Of a DNA stretch of 62,233 nt, positions 54,201 to 61,984 are shown piece after piece. Position 1 is the stretch's first letter; every line of letters starts with the position of its first letter. This DNA is from JAIQFL01 sp035295745. Its GTDB lineage: Bacteria; Acidobacteriota; Terriglobia; Bryobacterales; Bryobacteraceae. A program made the position numbers and the translations under genes. The stretch is from positions 1 through 62,233 of the forward strand of contig DATGIL010000035.1 of assembly GCA_035295745.1 (NCBI GenBank). Direction: 5' to 3'. The notes under the pieces were generated by a model. It had not been told where the DNA came from, did not search any database, and saw only the letters and a list, made by a program, of their open reading frames with translations.

Positions 54201-54601
54201 TCGCGGTCGGGAAGGATTTCGGGGACGATGCCGTACTTCGCGGGGCTGAAGACGGTGGAGTGCAGGCCCATCATGAAAAGCACGACGAGCATCAACTGCA
54301 TGTGGCCGCTGATGATGGCGAAGGCGCCGACGCCCATTGCGAGGATCTCGAAGGCTTTCACGCCGATGAGGACGGTGCGCTTGCTGATGACATCGGCAAG
54401 GTAGCCCGAGTAGCCGGAGAAGAGCAGGAAAGGGAGGAGGTAAATAATCAGGACAGCGCCTGTGGATTGGCCGGTCTCAGCCGCGGCCTGGAGGACCAGC
54501 ATCTGGTAGAGGTTGTCATTCAGCGCCCCGAGGAATTGGGTCCAGAGGAAGGAGTGGTATCCACCATTCTTCAGAATGTCTTTGAAGCCGCCGTGTGCCA
54601 T
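51209..54601 (-). CDS. Fused MFS-type lysophospholipid flippase / acyltransferase / acyl-ACP synthetase
   Basis: About 1130 residues from ATG 54601 (AAGGAC upstream; further in-frame residues upstream look non-coding). Three domains: an LplT-like transporter of twelve spans, residues ~1-410 (FLGALNDNLYQMLVLQAAAE); a PlsC acyltransferase with NHMSYIDGFMIGG and FAEGAITHTG, residues ~425-620; and an AMP-binding synthetase with LIFSSGSTGVPKG, GYGCTEMAPVV and YITGDIALLDD. This matches the LplT-Aas system that imports and re-acylates lysophospholipids. The HX4D motif appears as NHMSYID, so the acyltransferase should be active. Confidence 0.93.
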   Translation of the reverse strand: MAHGGFKDILKNGGYHSFLWTQFLGALNDNLYQMLVLQAAAETGQSTGAVLIIYLLPFLLFSGYSGYLADVISKRTVLIGVKAFEILAMGVGAFAIISGHMQLMLVVLFMMGLHSTVFSPAKYGIVPEILPDRDLSRGNAILEMTTLVGIILGSAAGVFVFTSWKGEATKMALIPMAVAIIGFLTSLRITRVPPSGATQKFRLNPYSEVVEGTRHLLHDRPLWLAVLGVAFFWSLGALLKTDLLLFGKDVMHSSELRSGLLLPFLSVGIGVGNMLAGRLSGDKVELGLVPLGSIFMGVFAVVLWAVKGSYPAAVSALILLGISSGLFIVPLYAYMQQRSDDQEKGRVVATNNFYQTIGMLAASALFWALHDIRGVSAGTIVLGGGIATLLVTAYILTVVPDYFIRFALWLLTHTIFRIRIVGSENVPFRGPALLVSNHMSYIDGFMIGGCVQRFIRFMVWRPIYEMKALNWFFRNTNSIPVMPGSRRDVVESIRTARKAMEDGHVVCIFAEGAITHTGNMLPFKRGLEKIVEDMDVPIIPVQIDRLWGSIFSFERGKFFWKWPKRLPYPVTVSFGKPLPSTTPAYQVRQAIQELASDAVAHRKTSGDLLDHRVIHNARRNWRHFAMADSTGRELTYGRMLTGSVLVSHWMRRHTTKGEMVGVLLPPAVAGALVNVGATIAGCVPVNLNFTAGRESMASAIDQCHIRIVITSKIFLAKAKIEASGNEVFVEDILARASKFDQFRALLAARFLPVRWLSHSGRGNGVPADSLATLIFSSGSTGVPKGVMLSHYNVIANIEAIAQVFWVDDTDRIAGVLPFFHSFGFTVTIWFPLISGCGVVYHPNPTDAKAIGELVAKYQATLLLSTPTFCTTYTRKITPEQFASLRFVLVGAEKLRDAVGAAFHEKFGKDLLEGYGCTEMAPVVAVNAPNYVHAKDSQTGTKPGTVGHPLPGVAAKIVDPVTYEVLPPNQEGLLLVKGSNRMLGYLNQPERTAEAFHDGWYITGDIALLDDTGFLRITDRLSRFSKIAGEMVPHIRIEEALGKVLGDTPCAVTAVPDEDRGERLVGLYTASEVPPSELWQRLSDTDLPKLWIPKRENLYQVEALPLLGTGKLDLRGVKALAQQQLAQAARS

Positions 54602-54719
54602 AAAAGTCCTTTTCAACAGGCATTGCTGATGCACGGGGGATGCCGCCCCAAAACAGGGCAGAAAGCTGCCCAGGGTCAATAGTTTACGCGTTTATGGGGG
54701 CGGAGTCGAATGAAACCTT

Positions 54720-54758
54720 TGTACATTCACTGTACGCGGAAATGCCATCGGGTGTACA
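54720..54758. promoter_or_regulatory. Three helically phased TGTAC sites
   Basis: TGTACA at 54720, TGTACG at 54731 and TGTACA at 54753 start exactly 11 and 22 bases apart, so they lie on one face of the helix. The cluster is about 120 bases upstream of the acyltransferase/synthetase start and could be a repressor or activator operator. The rest of 54602-54890 shows no gene. Confidence 0.4.
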
Positions 54759-54890
54759 GACGGTGGAAAGGAGCGGAGATGAGCGGTTAGAGGCTTCCGG
54801 ATAGTACCGGTTCGTTAATATGGGCCCGGATGGGCCTGAGTCGGATCGTCCTACGCATGTCGCCGTCAGCTATTCGCGGCCATCGATCTC

Positions 54891-55531
54891 CTAGTTCGGT
54901 ACCCATGCCAGGTACGCCAAATAGGAAATGAGAGCGCCGGCGCATGCCACCAACAGGCCGGAGAGACGCTTCTTCTGCAGGAAGAAGATGAGCAGGAGGC
55001 CGGTGAGCGAAACCGCGGTCATCAGGACGGCGGAGATATCGATGATCACCGCCCAGGCGGTTCCGGTTTCGCGGCCCTTATGCAGGTCGTTGAGCACGGC
55101 AAAGAGACCCATGCGAGTTTCCGTGAGCTCGTAGCGGCCGCTGGCCCGGTCGATGAAGGCATCGGCGGCATAGCCCGGACCTTTGAACGAGACCGAGCAG
55201 TCCGAATCTTCGACGCGGAAGTCCTTCACAGCGCCGTGAATGCCATGGATGTTGCGCAGCCGCTCGACGACTTCCAGTTTGGCGACGTCTTTGTCGAGAA
55301 ACTGCCGATCCATGGATCCGCGAATCTGGACGGTTCGCTGTTGTTTCGCGAACCACTCGGCGTGGTTCAACGTGAACCGGTCACCGCGAAGAAGAACAGG
55401 ATCCCGAAACTGGCCATCGACAGATAGATGTGCAGCCAGCGAGACAGAATCATGAACTGGCGTTTCCAAAACGACTGCGTGTGGGCGTGTGCCGCGCGCG
55501 GAACGTGGGCACTGATGAGAACCGAACTCAT
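54891..55531 (-). pseudogene. PepSY-associated membrane protein with a single-base frameshift
   Basis: The N-terminal part (start 55531, one base after the ApbE-like stop) reads MILSRWLHIYLSMASFGILF then FFAVTG before hitting a stop at 55367. The other frame resumes with TLNHAEWFAKQQ and continues through YELTETRMGLFAVLNDLHKG and a final span pair (AVLMTAVSLTGLLLIFFLQK) to 54891. Restoring one base near 55371-55380 gives a continuous ~210-residue PepSY_TM protein. Partners of ApbE like this pass electrons across the membrane to flavinylated proteins. It may be a sequencing error or recent decay. Confidence 0.75.
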
Positions 55532-55532
55532 G

Positions 55533-57065
55533 TCAGCGCACCGCCTTGTGGTAATCGAGCGATACCGCGCCCAACTCGACATCGGGGGGCAACTGCGCCT
55601 GCGTGGGATCTCCGTTGCAGTTGATCTCGTAGCGATCCAGGCTGTAGCCGCCATGCTCGCGCGCGGCTTCGACCAGTATGGTGTAACGGCCCGCCTTGAC
55701 CATCTTGCCGCCGTTGTCTTTGCCGTCCCATTTGAAGGCGTACTTGCCCGGAGAACGCGTTGCGCTGGTGACCGAGTTCAGAATCTCGTTGCCCTCGGAC
55801 ATGGCGCGCAAGCGGTCGTCGCGGTACCAGGCCCGAAGTTCATTCAGCCATCGCACCTTCTCGAACCAGACGGCGAGGGTGCGAACCGGGAATCGGTCTT
55901 TGTCCTCGACCCACACGGCCACGTAGGGACGTCGGGCTCCGAAGCCCTTCGTCTGGGGGATCTCGACATTGACCGTCAACTCATACGCGGGGTTCCACAA
56001 TCCCGCATCCGCCGCGGGTGCGCCAGGCTTGCTTTGCGGAACCGCGGCGGCGGCCATCGGCAGGCGTGGCGACTGCAAACTGTTCCAGCCGGCGCTGGCG
56101 AAGCGGGTTCCGTTCTGCGCCACCAGCAGGTACTCGGCGCCTGGAACGGAGGCCGCCAGCTTGCGGCTGTCCTCGGGCGACAGCACGCAAAAAGCGGTGG
56201 CGAGAGCACCGGCGTCTACGGCTTGCGGCGCCACCACCGTAGCGCCGATGATTCCCTCGGCAGTGTGTCCGGTGCGCGGATCGACGATGTGCGAATAATG
56301 GCGGCCGCCGATATCGAAGCCGCGGCGGTAATCGCCGCTGGTGGCGACGGCGCGGTCACGGAGATGGAGAACGCCGATGGGCTCGCTATTCTCGGAATCG
56401 GAGCGCGGATCGGCCACGCTGATCTCGTCGCTGGGTGCGCCGCGCACCACCAGGTCGCCCCCGATGTTGAGCACCACGGCGCTCACTCCGGGGGTGCGCA
56501 GGGCTGCGGCGGCAGCATGTTCGATTACGTAGCTTTTGGTGAAGGAGTTGAGCATCAGCGGCGTACCGGTCAAGCGAGTGGCGAGGCCGGCGTTCGGTTC
56601 CAGACGCCATTGCTGCTGGCTGGCATCGACTGCGGCGGCTGCCATTTGCGCGTCGCTGGGTAATATGCCGGCCGATTCAGCTCGCTTCCAGACGCGTCCG
56701 ATCGCTTCGGCAGCGGGATTCAATACGCCGCCGCTGCGGGTGCGCCAGGTGTCCCACAGATTCAAAACCTCGAGCAACTCGGTAGAAACGGGCTCGGGCT
56801 GGTCACGGGTTTTCGCCCAGCGGCTGAATTCGCTGGTAGGATCATACCCGCTAAGGACGCTGTTGAGACGTTGGATTTCATCCAGGGCGGCAGCTTCTGC
56901 GCGATCGGCACTCGGCTGCGAATTCGCGATCAGCTTGATCTCCATCGACGTGCCGAGAACGTTTTCGTAGTGCGCTGTCCGCCACGGCGCGGGGTTGGAG
57001 CTGGAACTCACTCCCGCAAACGCAGCGGCCAAAACAGTGGTTGCGCTTAAGAATAGAGGCTTCAT
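55533..57065 (-). CDS. ApbE-like FAD:protein FMN transferase fused to DUF2271
   Basis: A 510-residue exported protein with N-terminal signal (MKPLFLSATTVLAAAFAGVS). ApbE occupies about residues 30-330: GTSMEIKLIA, LNSVLSGYDPTSEFSR, LNIGGDLVVRG, and the conserved SHIVDPRTGHTAEG with ALATAFCVL. The C-terminal ~150 residues are a DUF2271 domain (YVAVWVEDKDRFPVRTLAVW). ApbE attaches FMN covalently to exported proteins. The PepSY gene follows one base later, and an EF-hand gene precedes it on the same strand, so the three may act in extracytoplasmic flavin-based electron transfer. Confidence 0.9.
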   Translation of the reverse strand: MKPLFLSATTVLAAAFAGVSSSSNPAPWRTAHYENVLGTSMEIKLIANSQPSADRAEAAALDEIQRLNSVLSGYDPTSEFSRWAKTRDQPEPVSTELLEVLNLWDTWRTRSGGVLNPAAEAIGRVWKRAESAGILPSDAQMAAAAVDASQQQWRLEPNAGLATRLTGTPLMLNSFTKSYVIEHAAAAALRTPGVSAVVLNIGGDLVVRGAPSDEISVADPRSDSENSEPIGVLHLRDRAVATSGDYRRGFDIGGRHYSHIVDPRTGHTAEGIIGATVVAPQAVDAGALATAFCVLSPEDSRKLAASVPGAEYLLVAQNGTRFASAGWNSLQSPRLPMAAAAVPQSKPGAPAADAGLWNPAYELTVNVEIPQTKGFGARRPYVAVWVEDKDRFPVRTLAVWFEKVRWLNELRAWYRDDRLRAMSEGNEILNSVTSATRSPGKYAFKWDGKDNGGKMVKAGRYTILVEAAREHGGYSLDRYEINCNGDPTQAQLPPDVELGAVSLDYHKAVR

Positions 57066-57105
57066 GATGATCTCTGGTTGTGGCTTCTGGTTTAATCGGG
57101 AAGGT

Positions 57106-57129
57106 CGCTCCCCTTACGGTCGCGGTTCG
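57106..57129 (-). repeat. 24-nt dispersed element, inverted copy
   Basis: On the minus strand this reads CGAACCGCGACCGTAAGGGG, followed by AGCG. It provides the stop codon (TAA at 57114-57116) of the restored EF-hand reading frame. Confidence 0.75.
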
Positions 57130-57183
57130 CGACGACGCGTCGCTTCTTCCCGGGTTACTTTGCCGTCGCCATCCTGGTCCAGC

Positions 57184-57645
57184 TTACGTATGGATGTCCG
57201 GCGCATTGCGAATCTCTTCGGCAGAGAGGATGCCATCACCGTTCGTATCCACGGCCGCCAGGAAGGCCATCAGGGTTTTGACGGTCTCTTCGGCGATGTT
57301 GACGCTGGACCCGCCCTCGGCTTCTCCGCGGCTGCGGCCGGGACCGCCTCCTGGACCTCCACCGCCACGGCCTTCCGGCATCGCCGGACGAGCTTCGTCC
57401 GAAGTGATCTGGCCATCGGAGTTCTTATCCAGTTTGGCCAGGGACCCGGGGGCGGCGGCAATCTCCTGGGCATCGAGTATGCCGTCGCCATTGGAGTCCA
57501 GCGTAGTGAACCCCACACTCGGCCGCCCGCGTCCGGGGCCGCGCCCGAAGGGTTCCTGGCCGAATCGCCCCGCGCCACGTCCGTCCTGAGCGGGCGCAGC
57601 GGCCAGCCCGGCAAGCATACCAATTACAATCCAAGTCGATCGCAT
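57184..57645 (-). CDS. Exported EF-hand protein, C-terminus shifted
   Basis: A 153-residue protein with signal peptide (STWIVIGMLAGLAAAPAQ) and three canonical calcium loops: DSNGDGILDAQE, DKNSDGQITSDE and DTNGDGILSAEE, separated by a Gly-rich linker. It stops at PDIHT. In the adjacent frame directly after, DQDGDGKVTREE forms a fourth perfect loop ending at 57114 inside the dispersed 24-nt element. Removing one A near 57195 would join them. Such proteins often accompany ApbE/PepSY genes. It is divergent from the kinase at 57782. Confidence 0.85.
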   Translation of the reverse strand: MRSTWIVIGMLAGLAAAPAQDGRGAGRFGQEPFGRGPGRGRPSVGFTTLDSNGDGILDAQEIAAAPGSLAKLDKNSDGQITSDEARPAMPEGRGGGGPGGGPGRSRGEAEGGSSVNIAEETVKTLMAFLAAVDTNGDGILSAEEIRNAPDIHT

Positions 57646-57781
57646 AGTGAAAACAGCATCCTGAGTTCTATTCCTAATGACGATTCGGAGCGGGCATCGG
57701 GCACGTTAAGGAGTGTTATGGACCCAAGTCGAATCGCGTCGACGCCGATACGAGGGGCTATGATCGAAACATCAGATTACA

Positions 57782-59437
57782 GTGAAGCGGCTCGAGCAAA
57801 CACGGATCGAGTGGGCGCTGTTGGGCGTGATCGCGGTGGTGTGCGCCGTGCTCTCGTTTCTGCAATACCATTGGACCGGCGAGTTGAGCCGGGCCGAGCC
57901 GGCGCATTTGCGCGCCGGGCTCAACGAGCAGGTTCGGCGCCTGGTCCTGGCGTTCAACGAGGAGATTCGCGAGAGTTGTGCAATGCTCTTGCCGGACGCG
58001 AAGGAGCTGCGTGAACAGGGTATGGCCGAAGCTCACAGAGTCCGCTACGAACAGTGGGCCGCGGCGCATGACCGGTCCGTGTTCTCGCGGATTGGCATCG
58101 CGGTGCCGGAACAGGGAGCACTGCAGTTGTACGGGATCGGCGAGGGTCGAAGCTCTCCGATGGAATGGCCGTCGACGTGGGGGACTTTGCGCGAGACCAT
58201 GATAGCTCGCGTGCAAGGCGGCCGGCCGCCTGGCAATTCGCCCGATTCGGGCACCCTCCAGTTCCCGGTCTTCGCAGATCCGCGGAACCGCGGTTCCGAA
58301 ATCGAATGGATGATCTTCGATCTCAACCCGGATGGCCTGCGGAGCAAAATGCTGCCGCGCCTGGTGACGGAGTATTTGAATCCCGGCGCGGATCCGGTCT
58401 ATGACGTGTCGGTCAGTTGGGGCGGTCCTCACGGTCCGGTCCTCTACTCAACGCGAAGCGACCAGGCGAGCGTGTCGGACGGAGCCGATGCGACCGCGGG
58501 GCTTTTCTCCGGTGAAATGGGCGCGTCACCGTCCGCCGGGCAGGGAGGCCGCGGCCGTGGGCGATTCCACGATGAAGGGCGCTCCCGCTGGACAATCGCT
58601 GTCCGGCATCGAGCGGGATCTTTGGATATTGCCGTCGCACACGCCCGCACCCGGAATCTCGCTGCATCGTTGGTGCTGGTTGGGCTGCTGGGAGGCACGG
58701 CCTGGGCACTGGTGCGATATACGGCTCGCTCGCGGCGGCTGGCGGAGATGCAGTTTCGTTTCGCGGCAGGAGTGTCGCACGATCTGCGGACTCCGCTGAC
58801 GGCGATCCGCGGGGCCGCGTTCAACCTGGTGGAGGGTGTTGTGAAGGAGCCGGCGGCGATTGGACGCTACGCCAAGCTCATCCTGCGCAATGCGGAAGAA
58901 CTCACATCGATGATCGAAAATGTTCTCGCGTTTTCGGCTTCGCTGCATTCGGACAAGGCGGAACGGCGCGAGGTGTTTGCGGTGGGAGATCTGCTGGAAC
59001 ATGCGGCCGCGACCATGGCGCAGGAAATCGAGCAGGCCGGGTGCAGGATTGAAGTGACAGTGGCGCCGGAGTTGCCTGGCGTGGCGGGCGATCCGGTGGC
59101 TCTCGAACTGGTTTTTCGGAATCTGATTGGGAATGCCGTGCGCCACGGCGCGGGAGGCAAGTGGATCGGAGTGGCCGCGGCCCCATCGAACGACGGGGTG
59201 GAGATTCGAGTCTGCGACCGCGGTCCGGGCATTCCAGAAACGGAACGCGAACGGATTTTCGACCCGTTCTATCGCGGCGAACAGACCCGGGCGCAGCGGG
59301 TACAGGGCACCGGTCTCGGCCTCAGCCTGGTAAAGACGACAGTCGAGCGGCTCCAGGGTAGTGTCGAGGTGGAGAACTCACCGGGCGGGGGCGCGCAATT
59401 CACGGTGCGTTTGCCTGCGGCTCCGAAGGTCGCATGA
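57782..59437 (+). CDS. Membrane sensor histidine kinase (OmpR partner type)
   Basis: A 551-residue kinase with GTG start. Span 1 is near residues 10-30 (WALLGVIAVVCAVLSFL), a ~260-residue extracytoplasmic sensor region follows, and span 2 is LAASLVLVGLLGGTAWALV. HisKA has GVSHDLRTPLTAIRG with His333, and the ATPase carries RNLIGNAVRHG, DRGPGIP, FYRG and GTGLGLSLVK. The sensor contains a Gly/Arg-rich stretch before span 2. It overlaps the regulator gene by four bases (ATGA). Divergent from the EF-hand/ApbE/PepSY genes, which it may control. Confidence 0.92.
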   Translation: MKRLEQTRIEWALLGVIAVVCAVLSFLQYHWTGELSRAEPAHLRAGLNEQVRRLVLAFNEEIRESCAMLLPDAKELREQGMAEAHRVRYEQWAAAHDRSVFSRIGIAVPEQGALQLYGIGEGRSSPMEWPSTWGTLRETMIARVQGGRPPGNSPDSGTLQFPVFADPRNRGSEIEWMIFDLNPDGLRSKMLPRLVTEYLNPGADPVYDVSVSWGGPHGPVLYSTRSDQASVSDGADATAGLFSGEMGASPSAGQGGRGRGRFHDEGRSRWTIAVRHRAGSLDIAVAHARTRNLAASLVLVGLLGGTAWALVRYTARSRRLAEMQFRFAAGVSHDLRTPLTAIRGAAFNLVEGVVKEPAAIGRYAKLILRNAEELTSMIENVLAFSASLHSDKAERREVFAVGDLLEHAAATMAQEIEQAGCRIEVTVAPELPGVAGDPVALELVFRNLIGNAVRHGAGGKWIGVAAAPSNDGVEIRVCDRGPGIPETERERIFDPFYRGEQTRAQRVQGTGLGLSLVKTTVERLQGSVEVENSPGGGAQFTVRLPAAPKVA

Positions 59438-60122
59438 CTTCGCGCATTCTCCTGGTGGAAGACGCCCCGGACGTTCAGTTGATCGTGGCGGATCTGCTGC
59501 GGGGCCACGGCCACGAAGTGGTGGTCTCGAGCGATGGCACCGAGGGTCTGCGGGTAACGGGTGAACAGAAGTTCGACCTGATGATACTGGATGTGATGTT
59601 GCCGGGCATCGATGGCTTCGACGTTTGTCGTGCGGTTCGCGAACGCGGGTTCGACGGCGGCATCCTGATGCTCACCGCGCGGGCGCAGGTGGACGACCGG
59701 GTGGAGGGTTTGCGGACCGGAGCGGACGACTACCTGATCAAACCGTTCGACTCGAAGGAGCTGCTGGCGCGTGTGGGCGCGCTGCTTCGCCGCTTGGGAA
59801 AGACGCCGCTGACGCCGGTCTTGCAGTATCAGTTCGGCGCGAGGTCGCGGTGGACTTCGATCGGCGCGAGGTATTGCGCAGCGGCGCCGTGGTGAACCTG
59901 GCCGCGAAGGAATTGCAGTTACTCCGGCAACTGATCGACCATCGGGGGCAGGTCCTCTCCCGTGAGCGGCTGTTGGCGCGGGTGTGGCACGACCAGCCGT
60001 TCATCGGACCGCGCACGGTAGACGTTCACATTGCGTGGCTGCGGCAGAAGCTCGAAGAGAATCCGCAAGTGCCGCGCTACATCGTCACGGTTCGCGGAGA
60101 GGGTTATTCCTTCGAGCCGTGA
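59434..60122 (+). pseudogene. OmpR-type response regulator with a single-base frameshift
   Basis: The receiver domain is complete from ATG 59434: VEDAPDVQLIVADLL, phospho-Asp53 in LMILDVMLPGIDGFD, and DYLIKPFDSKELLARV. After about 59838 the winged-helix DNA-binding domain continues in another frame (VDFDRREVLRSGAVVNLAAK, RTVDVHIAWLRQKLEENP) to 60122. Adding one base in the GCGAGG run near 59838-59841 restores a 229-residue regulator. As written, the product would be a receiver lacking DNA binding. Error in the sequence is as likely as real decay. Confidence 0.85.
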
Positions 60123-60437
60123 TCGAGTGGCTGTCATTAGAGCCCGAATTACCGGGCACTGCGGTGGGCAGGTGCGGAAAGTCGGGAGAGTCAGAGTGGC
60201 AAGCCAGGTAGATGCCGCCAGCCTTAGACCCAAGGTTGGTCACCCGCAACGCTGAAAGTCCGAAGACCGCATTGCTGTAGGCACGCCGCTGGCATGGCCG
60301 CACGGTGCTTCCGGGCTCATTTCGCGGAATATATCCTGTGCTGACAGGATGGCGTATTTGGTCTGGCTCCCGTAAATTCAGGCAGGGGCGATTTGCCGCT
60401 GCCGGAACCCGTTCTGGCCTTATTCGGATAAGGAGGT
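60123..60437. other. Intergenic region with two small hairpins
   Basis: No gene is visible. ATCCTGT (60333-60339) and ACAGGAT (60344-60350) form a perfect seven-pair stem with loop GCTG. CCTTAT (60418-60423) and ATAAGG (60428-60433) form a six-pair stem with loop TCGG whose second arm overlaps the AGGAGG ribosome site of the next gene. Confidence 0.5.
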
Positions 60438-60444
60438 ATGCAGC

Positions 60445-60903
60445 ATGCTCTTACGATGCGTGGTTCTAGGGTGTTTTCTCTGCTCCGCCATGGCGACCGC
60501 TCAAGACGAGGTTGCGGCACGCGCCAAGCTGGCGGGCAAGTGGCAACCGAAGGCTGGCGAGAAAAGCGATTACGGCAACTGGACGTTGGAAGAACACGAC
60601 GGCTCGATTCGGGTCACGCAGGAGGCCAACGGTCAGAAGATCACGGAGTACGTGTGCAACACCATGGGACAGGAGTGCAAGATCAAGGAGGGCGGCCGCA
60701 CCGCCACGGTGTCAATGTGGTTCAACGGTTCTAAACTGGTCGAAATGCGAACTCGGGGAACGGAAGTAGTCAAACGGCGCTTCGAAGTGGCTGGCGACGG
60801 CGACGTACTTGATTTGGAAGTGATTCCGATCGCGCCGGCGGGTAAGCCGGAGGTGATTCACATGAGCCGTCTCCGGGGAGAAACGGATCGGAAGGCCCAA
60901 TAG
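60445..60903 (+). CDS. Small exported protein of unknown function
   Basis: A 152-residue protein. ATG 60445 is eight bases after AGGAGG and gives a signal peptide (MLLRCVVLGCFLCSAMATAQ). The mature part alternates strands (KWQPKAGEKSDYGNWTLEE, SIRVTQEANGQKITEYVC) and could be a small beta-barrel; two cysteines near residues 70-76 could form a disulfide. No family is recognised with confidence. An upstream ATG at 60438 in another frame is less likely because it is only one base from the ribosome site. Confidence 0.65.
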   Translation: MLLRCVVLGCFLCSAMATAQDEVAARAKLAGKWQPKAGEKSDYGNWTLEEHDGSIRVTQEANGQKITEYVCNTMGQECKIKEGGRTATVSMWFNGSKLVEMRTRGTEVVKRRFEVAGDGDVLDLEVIPIAPAGKPEVIHMSRLRGETDRKAQ

Positions 60904-61028
60904 CGGGCCGCCGAGAGGATACTGTCGACGCTGGCAAGCGAAAGCGCCTGCTCGACCACTAAAAACTGCACGACTTTGACGAGGGGGCGCGGGCGCTTTG
61001 CAAGGCGCTAACTAAAACACTGAGACGA

Positions 61029-61556
61029 TCACCAGGCCCCCGGCGCCGCAATGGATCTGGGTCCGTTTGCGGACTTCCGTTGTTTCGTGCGGCTGCTATG
61101 GACGCCATGGCGATCCTGCCAATGTTGTCCAGCGATTGTGACAATTCGATTTACCTCGTCCGCATCAAACGGCTTTGCCAGCACGTCCCATGCTCCGAGA
61201 TTCAGCGCCTCCGCCCACAGGCGTTCATCTGCCAACCGGGAGGTTACGATCAAGAGTGGGGGATCGGGAAACCGTGAGATATCATCCAACATCTCACCCC
61301 AGGTACCCGGAGAGACCTCGCAGTCGTAGATCACGATCGGAATTGGTACTTGCCGCAACACCGAAAGAGCTGAAGCAATGGTTGCGCTCCCGATCACGGC
61401 CCAGTGGGATTCGAAAATGTTCTGCAGAGAGGCGCAGTCTTCATGATCGGGGCTGACCGATAAAACGACCTGGACAGCAGTCTCGCTTCCGGGCGGCTTC
61501 TTGATGAGTTCCGATCCAGCCGTTGACCGCTGGCGTTCTGCCACGTTTCCCTCCAT
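61029..61556 (-). CDS. Stand-alone receiver-domain protein
   Basis: A 175-residue protein whose central ~120 residues form a response-regulator receiver: VVLSVSPDHEDCASLQNIFE, putative phospho-Asp in PIVIYDCEVSPGTW, T/S in LLIVTSRLADERLW, and the Lys in DVLAKPFDADEV. The acidic pair at the start of classic receivers is replaced by PDHED, so phosphorylation is probable but not assured. There is no output domain. The C-terminal 30 residues are basic and unstructured. No kinase is directly adjacent. Confidence 0.75.
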   Translation of the reverse strand: MEGNVAERQRSTAGSELIKKPPGSETAVQVVLSVSPDHEDCASLQNIFESHWAVIGSATIASALSVLRQVPIPIVIYDCEVSPGTWGEMLDDISRFPDPPLLIVTSRLADERLWAEALNLGAWDVLAKPFDADEVNRIVTIAGQHWQDRHGVHSSRTKQRKSANGPRSIAAPGAW

Positions 61557-61984
61557 CGAGAATCACAAGCCCAGCAGGTAGCAGGGGTAGGAAACCGTTA
61601 AGCTACGTGGCTAACAATTGAACGCGTCTGTCACTCCCGACGCGCTGCCTTCGTGAGGGTTCAGCCGCATGACCGAGGCCTATTAAGCGCATGCTTTGCG
61701 GACCGAACCGGCGTTCCGCAAGGCTACGCCCTACGTCTGATATGACTTCAGAATGGATTCTTCGCTTTCATGTTAGAACCCAAGTGGATCCGAATGGAAC
61801 TAGGCGAGTCCCTAGGTAAGGTGAATGCAACCAAAATTCGGGAAGTGGGGGTGTTTTGCGCTACCTTAAAACTGCCTACCGGGATCGGGCTGATGTGAGA
61901 AAATAAAGGTCATACGCCGCGCCGGGCGGCGGCCTTGCACTACTGGGATGGCTTCCCAGGGAAAATTTCCCAGGGAGAAAGATC
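61557..61984. other. Intergenic region with palindrome at the next gene's ribosome site
   Basis: No gene is seen. CGCCGC/GCGGCG arms near 61917-61933 form a GC hairpin. At 61953-61979, TTCCCAGGGA occurs twice around GGGAAAATTTCCC, a near-perfect palindrome that abuts the AGGGAG ribosome site of the CheB-like gene. Confidence 0.4.
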
